DNA from: Shewanella morhuae
GTDB lineage: Bacteria; Pseudomonadota; Gammaproteobacteria; Enterobacterales; Shewanellaceae
Length of the DNA stretch: 64,000 bases
Assembly (NCBI RefSeq): GCF_900156405.1
Contig: NZ_FTNN01000006.1
Span: 1 to 64,000 of the forward strand
Direction: 5' to 3'
In this document: piece by piece, positions 55,249 to 63,840 of the stretch
Layout of the letters: every line of letters starts with the position of its first letter
How positions within the stretch are numbered: the first letter of the stretch is position 1
Translations under genes and position numbers: made by a program
Notes under the pieces: model-generated
What the model was told of the DNA's origin: nothing
What the model saw: the letters and a program-made list of their open reading frames with translations, nothing else
Databases searched by the model: none

Positions 55249-55348
55249 AGTTGCCCTCGAATATTCATCATAGTTAGGCCCCAATAAATTGATGTTAGAT
55301 TATATTCTTTTATTTTATGGCAGTTAATTTTGACTTATGCGGTAATAG

Positions 55349-55381
55349 CGCCATTGTCAAAAATGGAGACCGACAATGGCG
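55349..55381. promoter_or_regulatory. 10-bp perfect inverted repeat
   Basis: CGCCATTGTC (55349-55358) and GACAATGGCG (55372-55381), 13-base loop. It lies between the thioredoxin-like gene and DUF2927, about 85 bp past the stop of the former and 101 bp before the start of the latter. No T-run, so an operator is as likely as a terminator. Confidence 0.5.
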
Positions 55382-55465
55382 TATATAGTTAGCCCCTATT
55401 ATTACTAACACTATCACTGTATAGCAAACGGGCCAGTAATGCGTCTTAGCAAATCAGTTTGCAAC

Positions 55466-55702
55466 TTAATCCCTTAACCATCCTTCAACTTCGTCACGGG
55501 TTGGTACTGAGCCACTGTGGATAAGCTCATCATCAATGATTACCGCAGGGGTTTTCATTACGTTAAATTTCAATAAACTTTGAGGATCGGTGTCTTTTTT
55601 TACTATCGCGTCTATGCCCATTTCTTCTGATATGTCAGCAATCATCTCGGCAGTTTGGCTACACTTAGCGCAGCCACTACCTAATACTTTGATTTTTTTC
55701 AT
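55466..55702 (-). CDS. Small thioredoxin-family redox-active disulfide protein
   Basis: 78 residues beginning KKIKVLGSGCAKCSQT, with an intact CAKC (C-x2-C) active site near residue 11, TPAVIIDDEL with the cis-Pro, and a C-terminal helix. It is a minimal thioredoxin fold like the 'redox-active disulfide protein 2' group. AAGGAAG lies four bases before the ATG, and the upstream permease stop is 9 bp away, so the pair is an operon. It may reduce a partner of the permease; this is inferred. Confidence 0.88.
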   Translation of the reverse strand: MKKIKVLGSGCAKCSQTAEMIADISEEMGIDAIVKKDTDPQSLLKFNVMKTPAVIIDDELIHSGSVPTRDEVEGWLRD

Positions 55703-55711
55703 GTTACTTCC

Positions 55712-56707
55712 TTATAAATACGGTGCTGCAAAATTAAAAATCCAACCTACTAACGTAAATGCCATTAATAGTACAACCAACAGCACCGCCAAAAGGCGCC
55801 ACTGCATCACTTGTTTAAGTAAAATAAATTCTGGGAAACTGGCAGCGACGGTACTCATACAAAATGCCAGCGTGGTACCAATGGGTAAGCCATTTGCTAA
55901 CAAGCTCTCCATCACAGGAATAATGCCCGTTGCATTAGAATACAAAGGAATACCGATTAGCACTGCCACAGGTACAGACCACCACTGACCTTGGCCTAAA
56001 TGGGTTTCGACCCATCCCTCGGGTACAAAACCATGCAAGGCAGCGCCAAGACCTACGCCGATAACGACCCACTTCCATACGCGACTAAAAATCTCAACTG
56101 CCTCCGTTTTAGCAAAGGCATGACGCTCGGAAAAGGATAAAACACGGTCTGGAATAGAGGCATCGTTCGATAGCGCCATCTGCCGTCCACGGGCTAGGGC
56201 CTCTGCAGCGAAAGATTGTAACCAACGTTCAGCCTTCATCGCATCTAACAACAACCCGCTGACTATGCCCACTGTCATACCAACGACAACATATAGCAAG
56301 GTAAACTTCCAGCCTAACAAACTCATAAGCAGTAATACGGCGACTTCATTGATCAACGGCGATGTGATCAAAAATGCCATCGTGATACCTAGTGGAATAC
56401 CCGCCGAGGTAAAACCTAAAAAAACTGGGATGCTCGAGCAAGAACAAAAAGGGGTAATCGCGCCAAAAATCGACCCCAGAAAATAACCTAAGCCCCTATT
56501 TTTACTGGCTAAATAATCCCGAACACACTCAACATCTAGGGAAGCACGTAGTAGTGCAATGAGATAAATCATCACCACCAGTAATACGAAAATTTTACTG
56601 ACATCTTCAACAAAAAAATGCACCGCTGCGCCCAAGGCTGAATCAGCCTTTAGAGCGAACACGCCATACACTAGCCAAGTTGCAAATTCAGTAAACATTT
56701 GGAACAT
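55712..56707 (-). CDS. Permease of the YraQ/ArsP-like (DUF318) family
   Basis: 331 residues with about eight membrane segments. Family landmarks: GAITPFCSCSSIPVFLGF near residue 85 with a Cys-rich motif (CSCSS), TSPLINEVAVLLL, and in the second half VPVAVLIGIPLYSNATGIIPVMESL near residue 245. Members are linked to export of organoarsenicals or to unknown substrates. The Cys in CSCSS may bind the substrate. The ribosome-binding site is duplicated (see repeat at 56713). It forms an operon with a CxxC thioredoxin. Confidence 0.88.
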   Translation of the reverse strand: MFQMFTEFATWLVYGVFALKADSALGAAVHFFVEDVSKIFVLLVVMIYLIALLRASLDVECVRDYLASKNRGLGYFLGSIFGAITPFCSCSSIPVFLGFTSAGIPLGITMAFLITSPLINEVAVLLLMSLLGWKFTLLYVVVGMTVGIVSGLLLDAMKAERWLQSFAAEALARGRQMALSNDASIPDRVLSFSERHAFAKTEAVEIFSRVWKWVVIGVGLGAALHGFVPEGWVETHLGQGQWWSVPVAVLIGIPLYSNATGIIPVMESLLANGLPIGTTLAFCMSTVAASFPEFILLKQVMQWRLLAVLLVVLLMAFTLVGWIFNFAAPYL

Positions 56708-56712
56708 ATTGA

Positions 56713-56744
56713 TCCTTAATAAAATTATTGTTCCTTAATAAAAT
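56713..56744 (-). repeat. Duplicated ribosome-binding site of the permease gene
   Basis: TCCTTAATAAAAT occurs at 56713-56725 and 56732-56744. On the minus strand this is ATTTTATTAAGGA twice, a 19-bp tandem duplication with one mismatch in the remaining bases. The copy nearer the ATG (56707) has AAGGA five bases before it; the second copy is followed by no start codon at the right spacing. Confidence 0.8.
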
Positions 56745-57177
56745 ATTAGCTTACTTCACTATTGCTTAGAATTGACCGCTTAAAATTGCCCCCTTAAGAT
56801 TAACCTCGCCAAAGTACGCCCGTGACTTACTGGTGACTAAGTCACTAAACACCCTATCGTACTCACCACAATGACCAAGGCTACTGTATAAATTTAGCCC
56901 AATAAAACCATAACGACTGCGACCGAAAGCGCAAAATAAGAGGAATGGATCATGATCACGACAACCAGCATAAATGGATAATTTTAGGCTGTATGGAAGA
57001 GATAGATTAAGCTTTTGAAACTGTAAAAACGCTAAATCATAGATAAAGAATTTGATTAGAAATAACAGCTACGTGGCGCTATTGGCGGGGGATTTTGGTA
57101 ACAATTAAGAGAATAACCTCCCAGCAGAGTGAGAAATGATGAGCGCATTATCACAGGATAAACAGCTCATTTATAGT

Positions 57178-57215
57178 ACGGCTAACCGTCTGCGATATGC
57201 AGCACGGTTAGCCGT
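57178..57215 (-). terminator. Hairpin downstream of the catalase gene
   Basis: ACGGCTAACCGT (57178-57189) and ACGGTTAGCCGT (57204-57215) are perfectly complementary, with an inner CTGC/GCAG stem. It begins 11 bp after the catalase stop. There is no T-run, but the position and stability suggest a transcript end. Confidence 0.65.
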
Positions 57216-57225
57216 TTCAGCGTAT

Positions 57226-58683
57226 TTACTTCGGTATGTCACTTAGCGGAATACCTAGCGCTTTAGCGATACCCGTACCGTAGGCGGGGTCTGCTTTAAA
57301 ACAGTTGCCAATATGACGGATTTGAATTTCTCTTGGTGCATCACCAATAGCGCGAGCCGTATTTTCAAACAATACTTGCTGCTGTTCTGGCGACATTAAG
57401 CGGAACAACGCACCAGGCTGCGAGTAATAATCCGCATCCTCACGGTGATCCCAGTGAGCAGCAGCACCCGATAGGTCTAGCGGTGGCTCGCTAAAATCCG
57501 GTTGTTCTTGCCATTCCCCATAACTATTAGGTTCATAACCCAGTGTACTGCCGTGGTTGCCATCGACACGCATAGCACCATCACGGTGATAGCTACTAAC
57601 AGGGCAACGAGCCGCATTAACAGGTACTAAATGATGGTTTACACCCAAACGATAACGCTGGGCATCGCCATAAGAGAACAAACGCCCTTGCAGCATTTTA
57701 TCGGGCGAAAAACCGATGCCTGGTACAATGTTAGCGGGGTTAAATGCGGCTTGTTCAACTTCAGCAAAATAGTTATCTGGGTTACGGTTAAACTCGATTT
57801 CACCGACCTCAATTAAAGGGTAATCGCCGTGCGGCCACACTTTAGTTAAATCAAATGGGTTGTATGGTACGGTAGCCGCATCTTTCTCTGGCATGACTTG
57901 CACATACAAGGTCCATTTCGGAAACTCACCGCGCTCAATCGCTTCATACAAATCGCGTTGATGAGTTTCGCGACATTCGCCCGCTGCTTTTGTGGCTTCA
58001 GCATCGGTCATATTCTTAATGCCTTGCTGAGTACGCCAGTGGAATTTCACCCAAAAGCGCTCATTATTGTCATTGATAAAGCTAAAAGTATGCGAGCCAA
58101 AACCGTGCATATGGCGATAGCTGCTAGGGATACCGCGGTCACTCATCACCACTGTTACTTGATGCAGTGCCTCTGGTAACGATGTCCAAAAATCCCAGTT
58201 ATTTTTTGCACTACGCATATTGGTGCGTGGATCGCGTTTTACAGCATGATTAAGATCGGGAAATTTTAGCGGATCACGTAAAAAGAAAACTGGCGTGTTA
58301 TTACCCACTAAATCCCAGTTGCCTTCTTCTGTATAAAATTTCAGGGCAAAACCACGAATATCACGCTCAGCATCGGCGGCGCCGCGCTCGCCAGCAACGG
58401 TAGACATACGGCTAAATAGTGCGGTCTTTTTACCGACTTGGCTAAATAACTTGGCGCGTGTGTATTGGGTAATATCCTTGGTGACGGTAAAAGTGCCATA
58501 AGCGCCAGAACCTTTGGCGTGCATACGTCTTTCAGGGATTACTTCTCGGTCAAAATGCGCCAGTTTTTCCAGAAACCAAACATCCTGCAATAGCTGCGGA
58601 CCGCGTGGCCCGGCCGTCATAACGTTCTGGTTATGCGCAACAGGACAACCAGCATTAGTGGTTAATTTTTTCTTGTCAGTCAT
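57226..58683 (-). CDS. katB: Heme catalase, clade 3 type
   Basis: Breaks down hydrogen peroxide. 485 residues, the small-subunit clade length. Catalytic features: [16 protein letters not shown] with the essential His near residue 55, [19 protein letters not shown] with the catalytic Asn near 128, and [14 protein letters not shown] with the heme-ligand Tyr near 340. AGGAGA precedes the ATG. The symbol follows the name used for the main Shewanella catalase and is assigned by resemblance. It is a single gene; the 456-bp region upstream would hold an OxyR-responsive promoter, but I could not place an OxyR site. Confidence 0.9.
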   Translation of the reverse strand: MTDKKKLTTNAGCPVAHNQNVMTAGPRGPQLLQDVWFLEKLAHFDREVIPERRMHAKGSGAYGTFTVTKDITQYTRAKLFSQVGKKTALFSRMSTVAGERGAADAERDIRGFALKFYTEEGNWDLVGNNTPVFFLRDPLKFPDLNHAVKRDPRTNMRSAKNNWDFWTSLPEALHQVTVVMSDRGIPSSYRHMHGFGSHTFSFINDNNERFWVKFHWRTQQGIKNMTDAEATKAAGECRETHQRDLYEAIERGEFPKWTLYVQVMPEKDAATVPYNPFDLTKVWPHGDYPLIEVGEIEFNRNPDNYFAEVEQAAFNPANIVPGIGFSPDKMLQGRLFSYGDAQRYRLGVNHHLVPVNAARCPVSSYHRDGAMRVDGNHGSTLGYEPNSYGEWQEQPDFSEPPLDLSGAAAHWDHREDADYYSQPGALFRLMSPEQQQVLFENTARAIGDAPREIQIRHIGNCFKADPAYGTGIAKALGIPLSDIPK

Positions 58684-59139
58684 GATTTTCTCCTGTGGGG
58701 TGGTACATCTTGGCTAAGTTTTTTTGGAGCGGTGTTAATCCGTCCTAAGTGCTCACCGCAAACCAGTTGAACTCACTGTTTTAATTGAAAAATAACACTA
58801 GCTACAATGACAAGCCTCAGTTTTTGATAAAACGGACTCTCTGCTTTGATTCGCTGTAATAGATATCAAACGTCAACTTTGAAGGGGTATTTATGCGAGA
58901 TATAAATAACCATTAATATAAACAATAACGTTCATAGCCCTATTTCGCTACACACTTATTTACTGAGTTAGTTATCCTGCGATGGTTATTTCGCAAGATA
59001 GCGGCGATCAATATGCACCACCTGTAGACAATTCATATCTTTTTTAATGAGTTATGTGAAGGTCGTCCATAATTCACAGCCCCTTTACCTAGATTAACGT
59101 TTGATTTAGCTGACAGTGCTAGGGTTAAACTGCCGCCCC
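58684..59139. other. Intergenic region upstream of catalase
   Basis: 456 bp between the start of the catalase gene and the stop of the radical SAM gene. It is AT-rich and holds no credible ORF. Several ATA/TAT-rich stretches exist (for example near 58855-58875), but none fits an OxyR site well enough to call. Confidence 0.4.
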
Positions 59140-60027
59140 TTAAAGCCCACGCTGCCATTCTTGTCTTAAGGGAATGCTGAGTGGTGTATTAATGGCAAGT
59201 TCGACCTGAGCCAGTAATTTCGCCTTGTCCTTACCGAGCACGCCTTTGAGCACTAAATAATTGGAGGCATGGTCTGATCTAAAAATCGTCTGTTCTAATT
59301 CTAAATGACTGAGCAGAGTATGCATTTCTTGGAACAAGCCCTGTTGATCTGGCAACTGAAATTTACCGCCAAATACTGCGTCCATTCGCTCTGTGCCTAG
59401 TGGTAAAGTGACCACTAAGGTAGAAAGATAATCCGGCTGAGCAGCATTCATTAGCTTAGCTGAATTAATCGCATGTTGATGGGATAACTCAATGCCGCCT
59501 AAGCCATTGAGGATCATTACCGATGACTTCATCCCCGCCGCACGTAACTTAAGTAATGCCGCGAGTGATGACTCAAAAGTTTCACCTTTTTGGATTTTAT
59601 CTAGCACTAGATCATCGCCACTTTCACAGCCAATATAGAGTAAAGACAGCCCACGCTCGCGTAGACGTGCAAGTTGTTCTGGGGTTTTATTATTCAGATT
59701 ACGCGGCAAACAATAACTGCTAATACGCGTAACCTGCGGCAAGTGAGTGTTGATCAACTCACAAATAGCTTCGAGGCGAGCAAAGGGCAAGCTCATGGCA
59801 TCGCCGTCGGCCAAAAATATCCGCGAAACGGGGGCGCCAGAACGTGCCACGGCCAGAATATCCTGTTCAACCTTGTCAAACTTTTGCGCTCGAAAGGCTT
59901 TTTGCGGTTGGGTATACATGTCACAAAAGCTGCATTGGTTCCAACTGCAACCATTAGTCACTTGCAGTATCAATGACTTCCATTCAGATGGAGGTCTAAA
60001 TACTGGCTCAATATAGTTAATCAACAC
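59140..60027 (-). CDS. Radical SAM protein
   Basis: 295 residues. The iron-sulfur cluster motif is NGCSWNQCSFCDMY near residue 26 (C-x4-C-x2-C, a spacing found in the COG1032-type branch rather than the usual C-x3-C-x2-C). SAM-binding regions follow: ADGDAMSLP, SSYCLPRN, YIGCESGDDLVLDKIQKG and MILNGLGG. It resembles proteins loosely annotated as oxygen-independent coproporphyrinogen oxidase-like. The true reaction is unknown. It lies 29 bp downstream of the monooxygenase-fold gene, on the same strand, so they may be cotranscribed. Confidence 0.86.
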   Translation of the reverse strand: MLINYIEPVFRPPSEWKSLILQVTNGCSWNQCSFCDMYTQPQKAFRAQKFDKVEQDILAVARSGAPVSRIFLADGDAMSLPFARLEAICELINTHLPQVTRISSYCLPRNLNNKTPEQLARLRERGLSLLYIGCESGDDLVLDKIQKGETFESSLAALLKLRAAGMKSSVMILNGLGGIELSHQHAINSAKLMNAAQPDYLSTLVVTLPLGTERMDAVFGGKFQLPDQQGLFQEMHTLLSHLELEQTIFRSDHASNYLVLKGVLGKDKAKLLAQVELAINTPLSIPLRQEWQRGL

Positions 60028-60056
60028 TGCAAGTTCCTTATATTTTTATCGCATGG

Positions 60057-60383
60057 TTAAACAATGATTTGGTGATAGGTTTCCACATGGAAGGATTCAA
60101 CCAACTCGGGCATAATTTGGTGAAAATAGTGCTGAATCGCGTCTTTAGCGCAGTGCTCATCAAAAGCAGCAATATCGACAAACTTTTCTACAAACGTCAT
60201 GCGGCGTGGTTCATCACGGCTCACATTGAGCTCGTAACGAATACAACCCGCTTCGCGGCGCGTGTCAGGTATAAGGCTCGCGAGCGCCGCTATCAGCGCT
60301 TCGGTTTTACCCTCTTTAGCCAAAAAACTCGCCACGCAGACAATTTGCTGTTGATTGATTTTATAATCCGTTGAAGTCGACAT
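60057..60383 (-). CDS. Antibiotic biosynthesis monooxygenase (ABM) domain protein
   Basis: 108 residues of ferredoxin-like ABM fold: IVCVASFLAKEGKTEALIAAL, TRREAGCIRYELNVSRDEPRRMTFVEKF, and HYFHQIMPEL near the end. This is the pattern of putative quinol monooxygenases (YgiN-like). Such proteins act as small dimers on quinones or similar compounds. It sits between elaA and the radical SAM gene on the same strand. Confidence 0.85.
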   Translation of the reverse strand: MSTSTDYKINQQQIVCVASFLAKEGKTEALIAALASLIPDTRREAGCIRYELNVSRDEPRRMTFVEKFVDIAAFDEHCAKDAIQHYFHQIMPELVESFHVETYHQIIV

Positions 60384-60457
60384 CTCGGTTCCTTATTGGG
60401 TTTAACGTTGAATGCTTAGCGCATAGCTTATGTTGATAGCTCATATTGATAGCTGAC

Positions 60458-60913
60458 TTAAATACCTTGATAGCGCATATCTAAATGGGGGATACCATCT
60501 TCTAAATACATTTGCGAGCAGGCTTTAAACCCCAGCTTTTGATAGAAAGCTTTAAGGTAATCTTGGGCACCAATTTGAATACCCGCATCGGGCCAAGTCG
60601 CCAGTGCCGATTCGATGGAGTGTTGCATTAAAGGCATAGCCAGCCCTTTACCTCGCGCTGATGGCGATACTACCACGCGGCCAATACTCGCCTCAGGATA
60701 ACTCAGCCCCGGCGGTAAAATGCGCGCGTAACTAAGGAGTTCACCCGCTGGCGACAAGCCAATTAAATGCTGGGTTTGTGGGTGCCTATCCTTATCATCA
60801 AGCTCAGGGTACGCGCAGGCCTGCTCCACCACAAACACATCAACTCTTAGTTTTAATATGTCGTATAGCGTATTAGCATTTAATTGATTAAATGTAAGAT
60901 TTTGCCACTGCAA
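60458..60913 (-). CDS. elaA: GNAT-family acetyltransferase ElaA
   Basis: 151 residues with the ElaA beginning LNANTLYDILKLRVDVFVVEQACAYPELD, then HLIGLSP, GRVVVSPSARGKGLAMPLM with the acetyl-CoA loop (RGKGLA, Q/RxxGxG/A type) and FYQKLGFKACSQMYLEDGIPHLDM. It transfers an acetyl group from acetyl-CoA to an unknown acceptor. It is followed on the same strand by the ABM gene after 74 bp. Confidence 0.9.
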   Translation of the reverse strand: MQWQNLTFNQLNANTLYDILKLRVDVFVVEQACAYPELDDKDRHPQTQHLIGLSPAGELLSYARILPPGLSYPEASIGRVVVSPSARGKGLAMPLMQHSIESALATWPDAGIQIGAQDYLKAFYQKLGFKACSQMYLEDGIPHLDMRYQGI

Positions 60914-60975
60914 GCGTTTACCCTCCGCACATCATTGAAAAATGACCTTGAGTCTACCACAGCATAAAGACCATG

Positions 60976-61008
60976 AAAAAGCGCCTTAATCCACTAGGAC
61001 TGAGGCGC
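60976..61008 (-). terminator. Terminator of the efflux operon
   Basis: GCGCCT (60981-60986) and AGGCGC (61003-61008) with a partly paired 16-base centre. On the minus strand a T5 run follows. It is about 75 bp after the MFS transporter stop. Confidence 0.75.
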
Positions 61009-61081
61009 AAAACTTGTTGAATGGATTAAATAAATTTGGGGGATTTATGCTATTCAACAAGATCAACTAACAACTTCGTCT

Positions 61082-62686
61082 TTATTCGACCATAGCATCG
61101 TGGGATGCAGGTTCTGTGGGTTTACGAATGAGCAATACCGCAAATACGGCAATGAGTAATAGCGCGCCCATAATATAGAACACATCGTTATAGGCCTGAA
61201 TATAGGCTTGCTGGCTCATGGTTTTAGCTAATAAGGCTTTTGCTTGTAAAGCCGCAGTGTAAGGGTCTGAACCTCCCGCTTGCAACATACTAGCGCTTTG
61301 AGCTAAATAATCCTGCGCTTGTGTGCTCACTGCGGGTAAAGATTCTTTAATATGCGCCAAATGTGCGCGCGACAAGGTATCAGACAGGGTCGCAACTAAC
61401 GCAATACCAAAAGCGCCACCTAAGTTACGCATCACATTTAATACCGTTGATGCCGAGGCATTTTCATGGGGTTTTAAATGCATGGTCGCGAGCATCCCAA
61501 TCGGCACTAAGATAAACGGCTGGCCCAGAGCTCGTACTATTTGCGAGGCGATCATCTGCGGGCCGGCATAATCTGCGGTCATCTGACTATTCATGTAATA
61601 GCTAATGGCGAACATTAAAAAACCAAACGCGGCAAGATAACGGCTATCGAAACGCTCCATTAATTTGGGCACTAAGGGCAAGACTAATAACTGCGGAAAT
61701 CCCATCCACATAATTACGCCACCGATTTCTAACGGGGTGTAATCATGCACTTGCGATAGATACAGCGGGATTAAATAGATAGCACCAAACAGTGCCGTAC
61801 CAAGTAAAAAATAGGCCACGGTGGAGAGCAAAAAGTCACGCTTACCGAGTAGACGCAAATTGACTAATGGCTCTTTACGCCTTAGCTGGATCCACACAAA
61901 CAACACTATATTAATAGCGGCAATAATCGTTAAATTACGAATAAGCTCCGAGCCAAACCAGTCTTTACGGTTACCTTCTTCGAGCACTACTTCAAGGCAA
62001 CCCATGCCTAATGCCATAGTGACGATGCCCGCTAAATCGACATTTTTCAGTTTATCCCAAACAACCGATTTTTTTTCTAAACCGTAGGCCAACATCGCCA
62101 TCACCAACAAACCTGGTGGCACGTTGATATAAAACAGATAATGCCAGCTAAATTGCTCGGTCAACCACCCGCCTAAGGTCGGGCCGATTGAAGGGGCAAA
62201 GGTAGCGGTAACACCAAATAACGCCATGCCGACGGCACGTTTGTTATCGGGTAAAAACTCCAGAATCAGCCTAAAAGCCAGCGGAATAAGCGCGCCACCA
62301 AAGAAACCTTGCAGCGCCCGAAAGGCGATCATCGCCTCTAAATTCCACGCTAAAGAGCATAAAATTGAAGCAAAAATAAAAGCGGCGGTAGTCCACAGTA
62401 AATAACGTCTGACCGACAATCCAGTACTGAGCCAACCCGAGAGCGGGATAGCAATCATTTCAGCCACCAGATACGCGGTTGAAATCCAACTGCCTTCTTC
62501 GAGTGTTGCGCCTAGGCTGCCTTGAATTTCCTTCAACGATGCGTTGGTAATTTGGATATCGAGGATCGCCATAAAGGCGCCAATCAAACCACCAAATACA
62601 GCAATCCATGAGCGGCGACTACCGCGCTCATAATCAACAGGCTTAGGTATATCAACAGGCGCAGCGATAGAGCCAGTAGCGCTCAT
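61082..62686 (-). CDS. DHA2-family drug efflux MFS transporter (EmrB-like)
   Basis: 534 residues with fourteen predicted membrane helices. Family landmarks are FMAILDIQITNASLKEIQGSLGA near residue 40 (motif D1), WISTAYLVAEMIAIPLSGWL and GALIPLAFRLI near residue 130, with APSIGPTLGGWLTEQFSWHYLFYINVPPG near 170 (motif C). It would export lipophilic drugs using the proton gradient with the EmrA-like partner encoded 1 bp upstream. Likely ligands are unknown. Symbol left blank because the exact paralogue cannot be told. Confidence 0.9.
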   Translation of the reverse strand: MSATGSIAAPVDIPKPVDYERGSRRSWIAVFGGLIGAFMAILDIQITNASLKEIQGSLGATLEEGSWISTAYLVAEMIAIPLSGWLSTGLSVRRYLLWTTAAFIFASILCSLAWNLEAMIAFRALQGFFGGALIPLAFRLILEFLPDNKRAVGMALFGVTATFAPSIGPTLGGWLTEQFSWHYLFYINVPPGLLVMAMLAYGLEKKSVVWDKLKNVDLAGIVTMALGMGCLEVVLEEGNRKDWFGSELIRNLTIIAAINIVLFVWIQLRRKEPLVNLRLLGKRDFLLSTVAYFLLGTALFGAIYLIPLYLSQVHDYTPLEIGGVIMWMGFPQLLVLPLVPKLMERFDSRYLAAFGFLMFAISYYMNSQMTADYAGPQMIASQIVRALGQPFILVPIGMLATMHLKPHENASASTVLNVMRNLGGAFGIALVATLSDTLSRAHLAHIKESLPAVSTQAQDYLAQSASMLQAGGSDPYTAALQAKALLAKTMSQQAYIQAYNDVFYIMGALLLIAVFAVLLIRKPTEPASHDAMVE

Positions 62687-62687
62687 T

Positions 62688-63746
62688 TTAACGACCTGTA
62701 TTTGTAGCGATTGCCGATGTAACTGGGCCTGACGCCGTATCCACTTTCACGACCGCACTTAACCCCGGTAGCACATGCGTTTCTTCCGCAGACAAGTCTA
62801 AGCGAATACGCACAGGAATACGTTGCACGATTTTAGTAAAGTTACCGGTGGCGTTTTCTGCTGGCAATAAACTAAATTTGGAGCCGGATGCTGGTGACAG
62901 ACTGTCGATAACACCGATGAAGGTTTTATCAGGAAACGCATCAAGACTGACCTGTACCGACTGCCCTGCTTGCATATGTTGGATTTGGGTCTCTTTAAAA
63001 TTCGCCGTGATCCACACAACCCCATCCGGAACCAAACTATACAGTGCTTGGCCGGGCTGCACATATTGCCCCACCATAGCGCCACGTTTACCAATCACCC
63101 CAGAAAATGGCGCGGTAATGCGAGTATCATTTAATTGGATTTTCGCCAGTTCTAAGGTGGCATTAGCCTGTTCAACCACAGAGTCCACTTGATTTAACTG
63201 GGCATTAAAAACCGCTAACTCACGTTGTTTTGCCACCAGCACGGCTTTAGCTTCATCGAGGCGGGCAGCAGCAGAATCAAATCCGGCTTGCAGCTGGTCA
63301 ACATCATCTTGGGAGCTGTAATTACTGATTTTAAGCTTTTGCGAACGGCTCAATTGTTGCTGTGCCCGTATTTTATCGGACTGAGCTGCCACAACACCCG
63401 CACTGGCTTGGGTGATTAACGCACGTTGCAGCTCAACCTTAGCAGCTAAGGTTTGCAGGTCCGCCTTTGAACTGGCAAGTGATGCTTCGGCCTGGCTCAC
63501 TTTAGCAGTAAATTGGTTATCTTCGAGCTGCGCTAATAGCTCACCCTTTCGCACATGTTGGTTATCGGTTACGCCACTTAACACCACGTAACCAGGCACT
63601 TTCACACTAACATGGGAAATATCCGCATCGACATAGGCGTTATCTGTGGTTTCAAGAAAACGAACCTGTGTCCACCAGTAATAACCGCACGCCGCAACTG
63701 CGACAAGTAATAGTGGGGCGGCGATAATGAGTTTACTTTTGGACAT
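62688..63746 (-). CDS. HlyD-family membrane fusion protein (EmrA-like)
   Basis: 352 residues: one N-terminal membrane helix (about 5-24, IAAPLLLVAVAACGYYWW), then TTDNAYVDADISHVSVKVPGYV, a lipoyl-type hairpin, a long coiled coil (about 75-195) and beta-barrel VSGVIGKRGAMVGQYVQPGQALYSLVP-type sequence (short match TAPFSGVIGKRG near 212). It links the inner-membrane pump to an outer-membrane channel. GGAG precedes the ATG by seven bases. It is the first gene of the operon and divergent from the LysR gene. Confidence 0.9.
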   Translation of the reverse strand: MSKSKLIIAAPLLLVAVAACGYYWWTQVRFLETTDNAYVDADISHVSVKVPGYVVLSGVTDNQHVRKGELLAQLEDNQFTAKVSQAEASLASSKADLQTLAAKVELQRALITQASAGVVAAQSDKIRAQQQLSRSQKLKISNYSSQDDVDQLQAGFDSAAARLDEAKAVLVAKQRELAVFNAQLNQVDSVVEQANATLELAKIQLNDTRITAPFSGVIGKRGAMVGQYVQPGQALYSLVPDGVVWITANFKETQIQHMQAGQSVQVSLDAFPDKTFIGVIDSLSPASGSKFSLLPAENATGNFTKIVQRIPVRIRLDLSAEETHVLPGLSAVVKVDTASGPVTSAIATNTGR

Positions 63747-63785
63747 GAATGGCTCCTTGATTAGTGATATCTAGTGTACTACTGT

Positions 63786-63806
63786 CTCACTAAGTTTATT
63801 AGTCAG
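63786..63806. promoter_or_regulatory. Inverted repeat in the LysR/efflux promoter region
   Basis: CTCACTAA (63786-63793) and TTAGTCAG (63799-63806) are complementary but for one base, with a GTTTA loop. The gap of 94 bp between the divergent genes and the dyad fit a LysR-type operator. Confidence 0.5.
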
Positions 63807-63840
63807 TAAGAAATCAACTCACTGTTTCACAGGTGTAACA

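Larger units (their letters stand above)
56708..57225. other. Intergenic region upstream of the permease operon
   Basis: About 518 bp between the start of the permease gene and the stop of the catalase gene, both on the minus strand. It holds the duplicated ribosome-binding site of the permease gene and a hairpin just beyond the catalase stop. No credible gene was found; a 19-codon hydrophobic frame at 56894-56953 is too short and lacks a ribosome-binding site. Confidence 0.45.

Noticed and set aside
56894..56953. 19-codon hydrophobic minus-strand frame
   Set aside because: No ribosome-binding site and too short; it continues after a stop codon into unremarkable sequence.
58684..58900. OxyR-site search upstream of catalase
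   Set aside because: Only scattered ATAG-like fragments; no spaced pair of half-sites fits.
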